A stretch of 64,000 nt of DNA from the NCBI GenBank assembly GCA_018819175.1, contig JAHJQQ010000034.1, positions 1 through 64,000 of the forward strand, in the 5' to 3' direction. The stretch is from Gammaproteobacteria bacterium (GTDB lineage: Bacteria; Pseudomonadota; Gammaproteobacteria; Thiohalobacterales; Thiohalobacteraceae). A program made the position numbers and the translations under genes. A model generated the notes under the pieces. The model was not told where the DNA came from. It made no database searches and saw only the letters and a program-made list of their open reading frames with translations. Of the stretch, positions 17,128 through 25,843 are shown one piece after another (positions within the stretch are counted from its first letter, which is position 1; each line of letters starts with the position of its first letter).

Positions 17128-18128
17128 TATTTAGCCACATGCTTCACGAAACGCAGCATGTTGCAGGTGTAGCCGTACTCGTTGTCGTACCAGGACACGA
17201 CCTTGACGAAGGTGTCGTCGAGGGCGATACCGGCTTCGGCATCGAAGATCGAGGAGAAGCCGCAACCACGGAAGTCGGTGGAGACAACCTTCTCATCGGT
17301 GTAGCTCAAGGTCTGGCTGATGTCACCGGACTGCGATGCCTTCTTCATGGCGGCGCAGATGTCGGCGTACTTGGCCGGCTTTTCCAGTTCGACGGTCAGA
17401 TCGACCACGGACACGTCGGAGGTCGGCACGCGGAAGGCCATACCGGTCAGCTTGCCCTTCAGTTCCGGCAGCACCACGCCGACGGCCTTGGCCGCACCGG
17501 TGGACGACGGAATGATGTTTTCCAGAATACCGCGGCCACCGCGCCAGTCTTTGGAAGACGGCCCATCGACAGTTTTCTGCGTGGCAGTAGCGGCATGCAC
17601 GGTGCTCATCAGACCACGCTTGATGCCCCAATTGTCGTTCAACACCTTGGCGACAGGGGCCAGGCAGTTGGTGGTGCAACTGGCGGCGGAGACAATCGCT
17701 TCGCCTTTGTACTTGTCGTGGTTCACGCCGAACACGAACATGGGCGTGTCGTCTTTCGACGGGGCGGACTGCACAACTTTCTTGGCACCCGCATCAATGT
17801 GCTTCTGGCAGGTATCTTTGGTCAGGAAGAAGCCGGTGCACTCGATGACGATGTCGGCGCCGATTTCGTTCCACTTCAGATTGGCCGGATCGCGCTCGGC
17901 GGTCAGGCGGATCTTCTTGCCATTGACGACCATGTTGCTGCCATCGACTTTAATGTCGCCCTGGAAATTGCCGTGTACGGAATCGTACTTGAGCATATAA
18001 GCCAGGTATTCCGGATCGAGCAGGTCGTTGATGCCGACCACTTCGATTTCCGGGAAGTCTTTCGCAATTGCGCGGAATGCCATGCGGCCGATGCGGCCAA
18101 ATCCGTTAATACCAACTTTAATCGCCAT
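17127..18128 (-). CDS. gapA: Glyceraldehyde-3-phosphate dehydrogenase, type I
   Basis: A 333-residue enzyme that oxidises glyceraldehyde 3-phosphate with phosphate and NAD, or runs in reverse for carbon fixation. It has the Rossmann start KVGINGFGRIGRMAFRAI, an acidic NAD-preferring segment GINDLLDPEYLAYMLKYDS, and the active site SAASCTTNCLAPVAKVLND with the catalytic Cys. WYDNEYGYTCNML closes the fold. A GGAGAGA site precedes the start. It is the second gene of the cluster, 145 bp after tkt. Confidence 0.96.
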   Translation of the reverse strand: MAIKVGINGFGRIGRMAFRAIAKDFPEIEVVGINDLLDPEYLAYMLKYDSVHGNFQGDIKVDGSNMVVNGKKIRLTAERDPANLKWNEIGADIVIECTGFFLTKDTCQKHIDAGAKKVVQSAPSKDDTPMFVFGVNHDKYKGEAIVSAASCTTNCLAPVAKVLNDNWGIKRGLMSTVHAATATQKTVDGPSSKDWRGGRGILENIIPSSTGAAKAVGVVLPELKGKLTGMAFRVPTSDVSVVDLTVELEKPAKYADICAAMKKASQSGDISQTLSYTDEKVVSTDFRGCGFSSIFDAEAGIALDDTFVKVVSWYDNEYGYTCNMLRFVKHVAK

Positions 18129-18273
18129 GTCTCTCTCCGTTTTTTCTAAGGTGAACGGCTACCCGTCTCAGCCCCTTCCCCTCTTGTATAGTGAGGGGAA
18201 AAGTCTGGGCGGGCCCTATATAAAAACTTTGCTTACTGAATAAAGTACCTAACCGATCTCGTTGCGCAGTCGT

Positions 18274-20268
18274 TTAGAGCACGGACTCTACGGTCTTGAC
18301 CACGTTCTCGACGGTGAAGCCGAATTCGTTGAACAACTGACCTGCCGGCGCGGATTCGCCGAAGCGATCGAGACCGACAACCTTGCCGACCAGACCAACG
18401 TACTTGGTCCAGAAGCAGGTCACGCCGGCTTCGATAGCGACACGACGAGTGACGTTCGCGGGCAGCACGGATTCGCGATAGGCTGCATCCTGCAGATCGA
18501 ACTGATTGGTCGAGGGCATCGACACAACGCGGAGCTTGCGACCCTTGGCGGTCAGTTCGTCGTAGGCATTCACGGCCAGTTCAACTTCCGAACCGGTGGC
18601 GATGATGATGGCTTCCGGCGTGCCTTCGCAGTTGCGCAGGATGTAACCGCCGCGGGCGATGTCTTCCAGCTGCTCCGGGGTACGCTCCATGTGCTTGAGA
18701 TTCTGACGTGAGAAGATCAGGCAGCTCGGGCCGGTCTTGTGCTCGATGGCGAACTTCCAGCTCATCGCGGACTCGACGGCATCGCAGGGACGCCACACGG
18801 ACATATTGGGAATCATGCGCAACGTGGCGGTTTGTTCGACCGGTTGATGGGTCGGACCATCTTCACCCAGACCGATGGAGTCGTGGGTATACACGAAGAT
18901 GCTCGGGATCTTCATCAGCGCGGCCATGCGCAGGGCATTACGCGCATATTCGGAGAACATCAGGAAGGTAGCGCCATACGGCACGAAACCGCCGTGCAGG
19001 GCGATACCGTTCATGATGGCGGACATACCGAACTCACGCACACCGTAGTAGAGGTAGTTGCCGTCGGAGACGGTGTTGCTGACACCCTTGGAACCCTTCC
19101 AGATGGTCAGATTGGAACCGGCCAGATCGGCGGAACCGCCAAGGAATTCCGGCAGCAGCGGACCAAACCCGTTGAGTGTGTTCTGCGAGGCTTTACGCGA
19201 GGCGATGGTTTCCGCCTTGCTGTCCACCGACTTGATGAATTCCCAGGATTTCTCCGACCAGTTGGACGGCAGATCGCCGTTCATGCGACGCTCGAACTCG
19301 GCGGCGAGTTCCGGATGCGCTTGCCTGTAGGCGGCAAATTTCTCGCCCCAGCTGCTCTCGGCATCGGCGCCCTTCTGTTTGGCATCCCAACCGGCTGCGA
19401 TGTCGCTTGGAATTTCGAACGGTGCATGATTCCAACCGAGGTTTTCGCGGGTGGCCTTGATTTCGTCATCGCCCAGCGGGGCACCATGGCAATCGTGACT
19501 GCCGCACAGGTTCGGCGCGCCATAACCGATGACGGTTTTGCAGCAGATCATGCTCGGCTTGTCGTTGACTGAACGGGCTTCCTGAATCGCCTTTTTGATG
19601 GCATCCGGGTTGTGACCGTCGACATCGCGCACCACATGCCAGCCATAGGCTTCGAAACGCTTGGGCGTGTCGTCGGTGAACCAGCCTTCGACATGACCGT
19701 CGATGGAGATGCCGTTGTCGTCCCAGAACGCGATCAGCTTGCCCAGGCCCAGCGTGCCAGCCAGCGAGCAGGCCTCGTGCGAGATGCCTTCCATCATGCA
19801 GCCGTCACCCATGAACACATAGGTGTAATGGTCGACGATGTGGTGGCCATCGCGGTTGAACTGACCGGCCATGACCTTTTCGGCAATCGCCATACCGACC
19901 GCATTGGTAATGCCCTGTCCCAGCGGACCGGTGGTGGTCTCTACGCCAGGGGCATAACCGTATTCAGGATGACCCGGGGTCTTGGAGTGCAGCTGGCGGA
20001 AGTTTTTGAGCTCTTCCATCGGCAGATCGTAGCCGGTGAGATGCAGCAGCGAGTAGATCAGCATCGAGCCGTGACCGTTGGAGAGAATGAAGCGGTCACG
20101 ATCTACCCATTTTGGATTCTGCGGGCTGTGCTTGAGGAAATCGTTCCACAGCACTTCGGCGATATCCGCCATACCCATGGGAGCGCCGGGATGGCCTGAT
20201 TTGGCCTTCTGAACGGCATCCATGGAAAGCGCACGGATGGCATTGGCTAGTTCTTTGCGCGAAGGCAT
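18274..20268 (-). CDS. tkt: Transketolase
   Basis: This 664-residue thiamine-diphosphate enzyme moves two-carbon units between sugar phosphates in the pentose phosphate and Calvin cycles. Visible are AKSGHPGAPMGMADIAEVLW, the thiamine-binding GDGCMMEGISHEA with FWDDNGISIDG, and the central VYTHDSIGLGEDGPTHQPVE. ATGSEVELAV lies in the C-terminal domain. AGGAGAGA precedes the ATG. It heads the minus-strand carbon operon behind a long leader (20269-20648). Length is as usual for the family. Confidence 0.96.
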   Translation of the reverse strand: MPSRKELANAIRALSMDAVQKAKSGHPGAPMGMADIAEVLWNDFLKHSPQNPKWVDRDRFILSNGHGSMLIYSLLHLTGYDLPMEELKNFRQLHSKTPGHPEYGYAPGVETTTGPLGQGITNAVGMAIAEKVMAGQFNRDGHHIVDHYTYVFMGDGCMMEGISHEACSLAGTLGLGKLIAFWDDNGISIDGHVEGWFTDDTPKRFEAYGWHVVRDVDGHNPDAIKKAIQEARSVNDKPSMICCKTVIGYGAPNLCGSHDCHGAPLGDDEIKATRENLGWNHAPFEIPSDIAAGWDAKQKGADAESSWGEKFAAYRQAHPELAAEFERRMNGDLPSNWSEKSWEFIKSVDSKAETIASRKASQNTLNGFGPLLPEFLGGSADLAGSNLTIWKGSKGVSNTVSDGNYLYYGVREFGMSAIMNGIALHGGFVPYGATFLMFSEYARNALRMAALMKIPSIFVYTHDSIGLGEDGPTHQPVEQTATLRMIPNMSVWRPCDAVESAMSWKFAIEHKTGPSCLIFSRQNLKHMERTPEQLEDIARGGYILRNCEGTPEAIIIATGSEVELAVNAYDELTAKGRKLRVVSMPSTNQFDLQDAAYRESVLPANVTRRVAIEAGVTCFWTKYVGLVGKVVGLDRFGESAPAGQLFNEFGFTVENVVKTVESVL

Positions 20269-20648
20269 TGCTCTCTCCTAAATTTAAAGTACCTGAAATT
20301 CGTTTGTCCGGACGCGCCCGACAGGCATGCCCCGGTGCGGCACTGTGCCGCCAACAGCAAGAATCGCCCCCGCCTGGGATGCAGGTTCATGCTGCCCATG
20401 TCGTGAATTTTCACAGCCCCTTGGCTGATACGCAGAGGCCGATGCTGGCGTGCAAGTCCGCTATATTCTCTGTGCGTTTGCTGGCGCAAACGCCTGCTCG
20501 ACCCACCCGGGCCAACCGAGTGAATCGAGCGCGGTATTCTCCCTTAGAAGCCGATGGGGAGCAATAGCACCCCATGGCCCGACCGACATGTGTCAATACC
20601 TGGTCGCGACCATCCACTTCATGCGCAGATCTTATTTGGCTATACCTT
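20269..20648 (-). other. 380-bp leader/promoter region of tkt with hairpins
   Basis: No credible gene is seen. Two clean hairpins are visible: GCGTTTGC/GCAAACGC (20474-20493) and GCGGCAC/GTGCCGC (20337-20351). On the minus strand a TATAGC-like box follows the first hairpin. The length is unusual for this window and suggests a regulated leader or a small RNA, but no known family could be matched by eye. Confidence 0.35.
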
Positions 20649-21077
20649 TTATTTATTACGCCCACCCGGGAAGGGAACAACCGGCGAATCCTCCCCTGCC
20701 GGGTACTCAGGCGCAGTACGTTCATCCATCTGCTTCAAGGCCTTGAAGAACTCATCCTGCAGACGAGACAGCGTCTCGCGGGCCTTGTCCAGGTATAAAT
20801 GAATTTCATAAGGCACCGGATCCGACAGTGCCTCGCGCGCCTGTGGCCGGAATTTTCGCCAGGCGATCTCCACCAGATGCTTGGCCTCACGATCCACAAA
20901 AATGATCTCTTCGGCATCCAGCACGGCCATGTATTGAATAGTACGGATGGGCACAAACAGGCAGTCGGCGCTACCACGCACCAACAATCGATGCGCCAGA
21001 TTGTAGAGTTCCGCCGGCAGCCGCGCCGGCCTTATCTCCAGGGGATCCTCTCGATAGAAGGTTTCGTAGTTGGACAT
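20649..21077 (-). CDS. Conserved hypothetical protein, 142 aa
   Basis: The start is taken at the ATG at 21077 (MSNYETFYREDPLEIRPARL), since the longer frame overlaps the upstream gene and reads out of character. The protein has an all-alpha/beta soluble look with RTIQYMAVLDAEEIIFVDRE, then a helical LYLDKARETLSRLQDEFFKA and a Pro-rich tail. I do not recognise it. It follows the thioredoxin-like gene by 10 bp on the same strand, so a shared transcript and a link with redox handling are plausible but unproven. Confidence 0.65.
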   Translation of the reverse strand: MSNYETFYREDPLEIRPARLPAELYNLAHRLLVRGSADCLFVPIRTIQYMAVLDAEEIIFVDREAKHLVEIAWRKFRPQAREALSDPVPYEIHLYLDKARETLSRLQDEFFKALKQMDERTAPEYPAGEDSPVVPFPGGRNK

Positions 21078-21087
21078 GGCGCCCGCC

Positions 21088-21648
21088 TTAGAGACTCTCT
21101 TTCCATTTGATGGAACAGCCCATGCTGGGAATTTGCTCCACGGGGCCATGGCCGGTACGGGCAACCTCCAGCATGGCTTCATATAGATCACGGCGCGCAT
21201 CCGCCGGTGCCGTCTGCTTGCGACTGGCATCCAGGCGACCGCGGTATTGCAAAGCTAAATCTTTGTTATATCCGAAAAAATCCGGCGTACACACAGCCCC
21301 GTAGGCCTTGGCAACGGCTTGCGTCTCGTCCAATAAATAAGGAAAAGGAAAATCCAGTGCCTGCGCGATCTGCCTCATGTTATCGAACGAATCTTCCGGG
21401 TATTCGGTCGGATCGTTGGACATGATGGCGACACTGTTGACACCCTGCACCTGCAACTCGCGGGTATCGCGGATGAGACGGTCGAGCACGGCCTTCACAT
21501 AGGGACAATGATTGCAGATGAACATCACCAGCAGACCACGCTTGCCACGGCAGGCCTCCAGGTTCCAGACCTGTCCATCCACGCCGGGCAAGGCGAAATC
21601 TATCGCTGGCCGACCAAAATCACAGACCGGGGTTTCCAGGCTCACCAT
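21088..21648 (-). CDS. Thioredoxin-fold peroxiredoxin-like protein
   Basis: This 186-residue AhpC/TSA-superfamily protein carries the motif MFICNHCPYVKAVLDRL, where Cys-Asn-His-Cys stands at the thioredoxin active-site position. ATP-independent reduction of thiols or peroxides is likely; the exact substrate is unknown. Typical features are DFALPGVDGQVWNLE near the start and the late MGCSIKWKESL, with further cysteines at VCTPDFF and GCSIKW. There is no signal peptide, so it is cytosolic. It is divergent from metK and leads the two-gene unit with the unknown 142-residue protein. Confidence 0.8.
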   Translation of the reverse strand: MVSLETPVCDFGRPAIDFALPGVDGQVWNLEACRGKRGLLVMFICNHCPYVKAVLDRLIRDTRELQVQGVNSVAIMSNDPTEYPEDSFDNMRQIAQALDFPFPYLLDETQAVAKAYGAVCTPDFFGYNKDLALQYRGRLDASRKQTAPADARRDLYEAMLEVARTGHGPVEQIPSMGCSIKWKESL

Positions 21649-21815
21649 GGCGGCTCCTTCTCCTCAAACAGTAGGTTGCTGACCGAACTAAGACGCTCAG
21701 TATAAAACGATCCATCCCGAACATCCCCCACGAAGCACCAGGGCTCGCGCCCAAGGCCGGATGCCAGTAAACTTGGCCGCCTTTACAATTATCACTATTC
21801 AGGAACGGTACGCGC

Positions 21816-22979
21816 ATGAGTCAAGATTATCTGTTCACCTCAGAATCGGTATCCGAAGGCCATCCGGACAAAATGGCCGACCAGATCTCGGACGCCATTC
21901 TGGACGCCATCATCGACCAAGACCCGCATGCGCGTGTGGCCTGCGAAACGCTGACCAAGACCGGCATGGTCGTGCTGGCCGGCGAGATCACCACTCAGGC
22001 CAAGGGCATAGAGTACGAACGCATTGTGCGCGATGTCGTCAATGACATCGGCTACACCAGCTCCGACATCGGCTTCGACGGCACCACCTGCGCCATGCTC
22101 AACGCGCTTGGTCAGCAGTCGCCCGACATCAATCAGGGCGTGGACCGTGGCGACCGCGAAAACCAGGGCGCGGGCGACCAGGGCCTGATGTTCGGCTACG
22201 CGACCAACGAAACCGACGTGCTGATGCCGGCGCCGATCAATTACGCGCATCGCCTGGTGCGCCGTCAGGCGGAAGTACGCAAGAACGGCGAGCTGCCCTG
22301 GCTGCGTCCGGATGCCAAATCCCAGGTCACATTCCGTTACGAAAACGGTCGTCCGGTCGCCTGCGACGCGGTGGTGTTGTCGACCCAGCATTCGCCCGAC
22401 ATCTCGGACAAAGATCTGAAAGATGCCGTGATGGACATGATCATCAAACCGATCCTGCCCGCGGAATGGCTGCATAAGGACACCCAGTACCATATCAATC
22501 CAACGGGCAAGTTCGTCATCGGCGGCCCCATGGGTGACTGCGGCCTGACCGGTCGCAAGATCATCGTCGACACCTACGGCGGCATGGCCCGTCACGGCGG
22601 CGGCGCGTTCTCCGGCAAGGATCCGTCCAAGGTGGATCGTTCCGCCGCCTATGCGGGCCGTTATGTGGCGAAGAATATTGTCGCTGCGGGACTTGCCGAA
22701 CGCTGCGAGATTCAGATTTCCTACGCCATCGGCGTGGCCGAACCGACCTCGATCAGCGTCGAGACGTTCGGTACCAACAAGGTCGACAATGCATTGATCG
22801 TGAAACTGGTGCGCGAGCATTTTGATCTGCGCCCCTGGGGCATCATCACCATGCTCGATCTGCTGCGGCCGATCTATCGCCAGACCGCCAGCTACGGGCA
22901 TTTCGGTCGCGAAGATATCGACCTGCCGTGGGAACGTACCGACAAGGCCGACATGCTGCGCGAAGGCGCGGGGCTTTAA
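21816..22979 (+). CDS. metK: S-adenosylmethionine synthase
   Basis: This 387-residue enzyme makes S-adenosylmethionine from methionine and ATP. Motifs are FTSESVSEGHPDKMADQISD at the N-terminus, GAGDQGLMFGYA, the phosphate loop GGGAFSGKDPSKVDRSAAY and the C-terminal YGHFGRE. AGGAACGG precedes the ATG. It opens a plus-strand set metK-ahcY-metF that covers synthesis of SAM, removal of the by-product SAH and remaking of the methyl donor. I looked for a SAM riboswitch upstream and found none. Confidence 0.97.
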   Translation: MSQDYLFTSESVSEGHPDKMADQISDAILDAIIDQDPHARVACETLTKTGMVVLAGEITTQAKGIEYERIVRDVVNDIGYTSSDIGFDGTTCAMLNALGQQSPDINQGVDRGDRENQGAGDQGLMFGYATNETDVLMPAPINYAHRLVRRQAEVRKNGELPWLRPDAKSQVTFRYENGRPVACDAVVLSTQHSPDISDKDLKDAVMDMIIKPILPAEWLHKDTQYHINPTGKFVIGGPMGDCGLTGRKIIVDTYGGMARHGGGAFSGKDPSKVDRSAAYAGRYVAKNIVAAGLAERCEIQISYAIGVAEPTSISVETFGTNKVDNALIVKLVREHFDLRPWGIITMLDLLRPIYRQTASYGHFGREDIDLPWERTDKADMLREGAGL

Positions 22980-22985
22980 ACTCTA

Positions 22986-23074
22986 TTAGCCACGGAAAAC
23001 ACGGACATGAAAACAACCCCTTCATGTTTGTTGCCTTAATTTATATCTGTGTTTTCAGTGTAGTCCGTGGCTAA
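22986..23074. repeat. Family B palindrome between metK and ahcY
   Basis: The arms TTAGCCACGGA-AAACACGGA and TCCGTGGCTAA enclose a loop with TTCATGTTTGTTGCC. The arm sequence resembles that of family A, but the core is unrelated and shorter. It sits 6 bp past the metK stop and immediately before the SAH riboswitch. Confidence 0.8.
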
Positions 23075-23091
23075 GAAATAATTTTTCATTT

Positions 23092-23164
23092 CCCTCTCCG
23101 AGGAGCGCTGCAACAGGGTCTTCCCTGCCAGGCTCGGAGAGAGACCCGCAACAACCGCGCTCGT
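23092..23164 (+). promoter_or_regulatory. S-adenosylhomocysteine (SAH) riboswitch
   Basis: The segment matches the SAH aptamer. Stem P1 is CTCTCCGAG (23094-23102) with CTCGGAGAG (23133-23141). The conserved GAGGAGCGCTGCAAC and GCCAGGCTCGG blocks are in place, and a downstream CCGCGC can pair with the GCGC of the loop as the pseudoknot. It lies just upstream of ahcY. In the known family, SAH binding turns on expression of genes that remove SAH. Confidence 0.9.
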
Positions 23165-23184
23165 TCTGTAATGGAGTCATTTAC

Positions 23185-24606
23185 ATGAACGCAGTAACCG
23201 ATCCGAAGTTCACCGATTACAAAGTCGCCGACATCAGCCAAGCCAGCTGGGGCCGCAAGGAAATCTCCATCGCCGAAACCGAGATGCCCGGCCTGATGGC
23301 GTTGTGCGAAGAGTTCGGCAAAGCCAAACCGCTCAAGGGCGCGCGTATCACCGGCTCGCTGCACATGACCATTCAGACGGCCGTGCTGATCGAGACGCTG
23401 GTCAAACTCGGCGCCGAAGTGCGCTGGGCCTCCTGCAATATTTTCTCGACGCAAGATCACGCCGCCGCCGCGATTGCCGCCGCCGGCGTGCCGGTGTTCG
23501 CCTGGAAGGGTGAGACGCTGGAAGAATACTGGTGGTGCACCGAGCAGGCGCTGACCTGGCCGGATGGCAAAGGCCCGAACATGATCCTGGATGATGGCGG
23601 CGACGCCACCATGCTGGTGCACAAGGGCACCGAATATGAAACCGCCGGTAAGGTGCCGGAGGCCAAGGCCAATGCCAACGAAGAATGGAAAGTGTTCCTG
23701 AAGCTGGTCAAGCAGAGCATGGCCGCCGATCCGAAGAAGTGGACCAACATCGGTAAATCCGTCAAGGGCGTCACCGAAGAAACAACCACTGGCGTGCATC
23801 GCCTGTATCAGATGCAGGAACGTGGCGAACTGCTGTGGCCCGCGATGAATGTCAACGACTCGGTCACCAAGAGTAAATTCGACAACCTGTACGGCTGCCG
23901 TGAATCCTTGCTCGACGGTATCAAGCGCGCGACCGACGTGATGATCGCTGGCAAAATTTGTGTAGTGCTCGGTTACGGCGACGTCGGCAAAGGCTGCGCA
24001 CAGGCCTTCCGCGGCATGGGCGCAACCACCTGGGTGACCGAAATCGACCCGATCTGCGCACTGCAGGCGGCGATGGAAGGTTATCGTGTCGTGACCATGG
24101 ATGAGGCCTGCAAACTGGGCGACATCTTCGTCACTACCACCGGTAACGAGAACGTCATCGTCCACGACCACATGGCAGCGATGAAGGATCAGGCCATCGT
24201 CTGCAATATCGGTCACTTCGATTCCGAAATCGACATCGCTTCCCTGGAAAAATACCAGTGGGAAGAAATCAAGCCGCAGGTCGATCACGTCATCTTCCCC
24301 GATGGCAAGCGCATCATCATCCTCGCCAAGGGTCGCCTGGTGAATCTCGGTTGCGCCACCGGCCATCCGAGCTTTGTGATGTCGGCCTCCTTCACCAATC
24401 AAGTGATGGCACAGATGGAGCTGTTCGGCCGTGGTGAAAACTACGAGAAGAAGGTCTATGTACTGCCCAAGATCCTCGACGAGAAGGTCGCACGCCTGCA
24501 TTTGAAGAAGATCGGCGTCAACCTGACCCAGCTGTCGAAGGAGCAGGCCGATTACATCGGCGTGCCGGTGGAAGGCCCATACAAGCCTAATCACTATCGG
24601 TATTAA
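23185..24606 (+). CDS. ahcY: Adenosylhomocysteinase
   Basis: This 473-residue NAD-dependent enzyme cleaves S-adenosylhomocysteine to homocysteine and adenosine. Motifs include GSLHMTIQTAVLIETL, WASCNIFSTQDHAAAA, NVNDSVTKSKFDN, the NAD-binding GYGDVGKGCAQAFRGMG, and the C-terminal KPNHYRY that reaches the neighbouring subunit. The insert after residue 150 is that of the long bacterial form. Expression is expected to be SAH-controlled through the riboswitch at 23092-23164. An ATGGAG site precedes the start. Confidence 0.97.
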   Translation: MNAVTDPKFTDYKVADISQASWGRKEISIAETEMPGLMALCEEFGKAKPLKGARITGSLHMTIQTAVLIETLVKLGAEVRWASCNIFSTQDHAAAAIAAAGVPVFAWKGETLEEYWWCTEQALTWPDGKGPNMILDDGGDATMLVHKGTEYETAGKVPEAKANANEEWKVFLKLVKQSMAADPKKWTNIGKSVKGVTEETTTGVHRLYQMQERGELLWPAMNVNDSVTKSKFDNLYGCRESLLDGIKRATDVMIAGKICVVLGYGDVGKGCAQAFRGMGATTWVTEIDPICALQAAMEGYRVVTMDEACKLGDIFVTTTGNENVIVHDHMAAMKDQAIVCNIGHFDSEIDIASLEKYQWEEIKPQVDHVIFPDGKRIIILAKGRLVNLGCATGHPSFVMSASFTNQVMAQMELFGRGENYEKKVYVLPKILDEKVARLHLKKIGVNLTQLSKEQADYIGVPVEGPYKPNHYRY

Positions 24607-24630
24607 TACCTTTAGCTACAGGCTAGTTTG

Positions 24631-24836
24631 AACCGCCAAGGCGCGGGGCGCCGAGAAAAGACGTATTGGAACCGCAAAGGCGCAGAGGCGCAAAGAAAAA
24701 CGGATAAATGTGAAAAACCTTTCAGTGATGATCACTGGAATTGCCAACACATTATTCTGCAGTTCTTTTTTACTATTTTCTTTGCGCCTCTGCGCCTTTG
24801 CGGTTCGATTCTGAATTTCTTGGCGTCTTGGCGGTT
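24631..24836. repeat. Nested double palindrome, family C (copy C2)
   Basis: The outer arms, built of GCCAAGGCG-like units, are at 24631-24658 and 24816-24836 and are imperfect (the right arm lacks one unit). The inner arms are perfect for 30 bp at 24670-24699 and 24776-24805 and are made of CGCAAAGG/CGCAGAGG units, as in copy C1. The whole structure ends 8 bp before the metF start codon. Confidence 0.9.
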
Positions 24837-24844
24837 AATTACTC

Positions 24845-25699
24845 ATGCAATCCCAACAAAACTATCCGCGCGTCTTCAGCTTTGAATTTTTTCCTCCCAA
24901 ATCCGACGAGGGTGCGGAGAAATTGCGCGTTGTGCGCAGCGAGCTGGCGGCGCTCAAACCACGCTTCTTTTCGGTGACCTTCGGCGCCGGCGGCTCCACC
25001 CGCGACCGCACCTTCGACACCGTCATCGAGATTCAACGCGATTCCGGCATCGACGCCGCACCGCATCTGTCCTGCATCGGCTCGACCAAAGATAACATTC
25101 GCGAACTGCTCAGCGCCTATCGTGAGGCCGGCATCTGTCAAATCGTCGCGCTACGTGGCGACATGCCCTCGGGCATGCGTGAAGCCGGCGAATTCCGCTA
25201 TGCCAACGAACTGGTGGAATTCATTCGCGCCGAGACCGGCAAGCATTTCCATATCGAAGTTGCCGCCTACCCGGAATTCCATCCACAGGCAGCCAATGCC
25301 CAAAAGGATCTGCTGAACTTCAAGCGCAAGGTCGAGGCCGGCGCCGACAGCGCGATCACTCAGTACTTTTACAACCCTTACGCCTATTTCCGTTTTGTCG
25401 ACAGCTGCGAAAAACTGGGTGTCGACCTGCCCATCGTGCCAGGCATCATGCCGATCACCAATTACACGCAACTCGCCCGTTTTTCGGATGCCTGTGGCGC
25501 GGAATTGCCACGCTGGATTCGTAAACGCCTGGAAAGTTTTGGCGACGATAAAGACTCCATCCGCGCCTTTGGCGAGGACGTCGTTACCGAAATGTGCGGC
25601 ATCCTGCTGGAGCAGGGCGCGCCAGGCCTGCACTTTTACACCATGAATGTCACTGGGCCGACAATGGCACTATGGAAGAACCTGGGGCTGGGCGAATAA
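24845..25699 (+). CDS. metF: Methylenetetrahydrofolate reductase
   Basis: This 284-residue flavoprotein reduces 5,10-methylene-THF to 5-methyl-THF, the methyl donor for homocysteine. It shows FSFEFFPPKSDEGAEKL at the N-terminus, SVTFGAGGSTRDRTFD, HLSCIGSTKDNI, ALRGDMPSG and a GADSAITQYFYNP stretch, all usual for MetF. It follows ahcY and completes the methyl cycle set. No clear ribosome-binding site is seen because a palindrome arm ends 8 bp upstream of the ATG (CGGTTAATTACTCATG). Confidence 0.95.
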   Translation: MQSQQNYPRVFSFEFFPPKSDEGAEKLRVVRSELAALKPRFFSVTFGAGGSTRDRTFDTVIEIQRDSGIDAAPHLSCIGSTKDNIRELLSAYREAGICQIVALRGDMPSGMREAGEFRYANELVEFIRAETGKHFHIEVAAYPEFHPQAANAQKDLLNFKRKVEAGADSAITQYFYNPYAYFRFVDSCEKLGVDLPIVPGIMPITNYTQLARFSDACGAELPRWIRKRLESFGDDKDSIRAFGEDVVTEMCGILLEQGAPGLHFYTMNVTGPTMALWKNLGLGE

Positions 25700-25704
25700 C
25701 CCAT

Positions 25705-25810
25705 TTCAACCCGAAGGCACAGAAGGCGCGCGAAGTAATGCTCTAAACGAATCTCGCACTGTTACACTGATCAGGCTTGACCTTCGCGCGCCTTCTGCGC
25801 CTTCGTGTTA
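25705..25810. repeat. Family E palindrome between metF and rsmE
   Basis: The left arm has ACCCGAAGGCACAGAAGGCG then CGCGAAG; the right arm CCTTCGCGCGCCTTCTGCGC then CTTCGTGTTA. The arms contain degenerate GAAGGC units. The loop is about 45 bp. It begins just after the metF stop. Confidence 0.85.
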
Positions 25811-25843
25811 AACGCTTTTGACTTTTGGCCGCCACTCCCGACC

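Noticed and set aside
16512..18149. A 545-codon open frame on the plus strand over pgk and gapA
   Set aside because: It is the antisense shadow of two well-identified genes with strong codon bias, and its protein is His/Gly/Val-rich without family motifs.
20269..20648. 6S RNA or other known small RNA in the tkt leader
   Set aside because: The hairpins are present, but the conserved 6S core and closing stem could not be recognised.
21650..21815. Possible SAM riboswitch before metK
   Set aside because: I compared the leader with the conserved cores of the SAM aptamers as I remember them and found no match.
23086..24594. A 502-codon minus-strand frame over ahcY
   Set aside because: It mirrors ahcY and includes the riboswitch; no independent motifs or ribosome-binding site.
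25805..25843. Upstream GTG start of rsmE
   Set aside because: It lies within the arm of palindrome E and adds residues not seen in the family; the ATG at 25844 fits.
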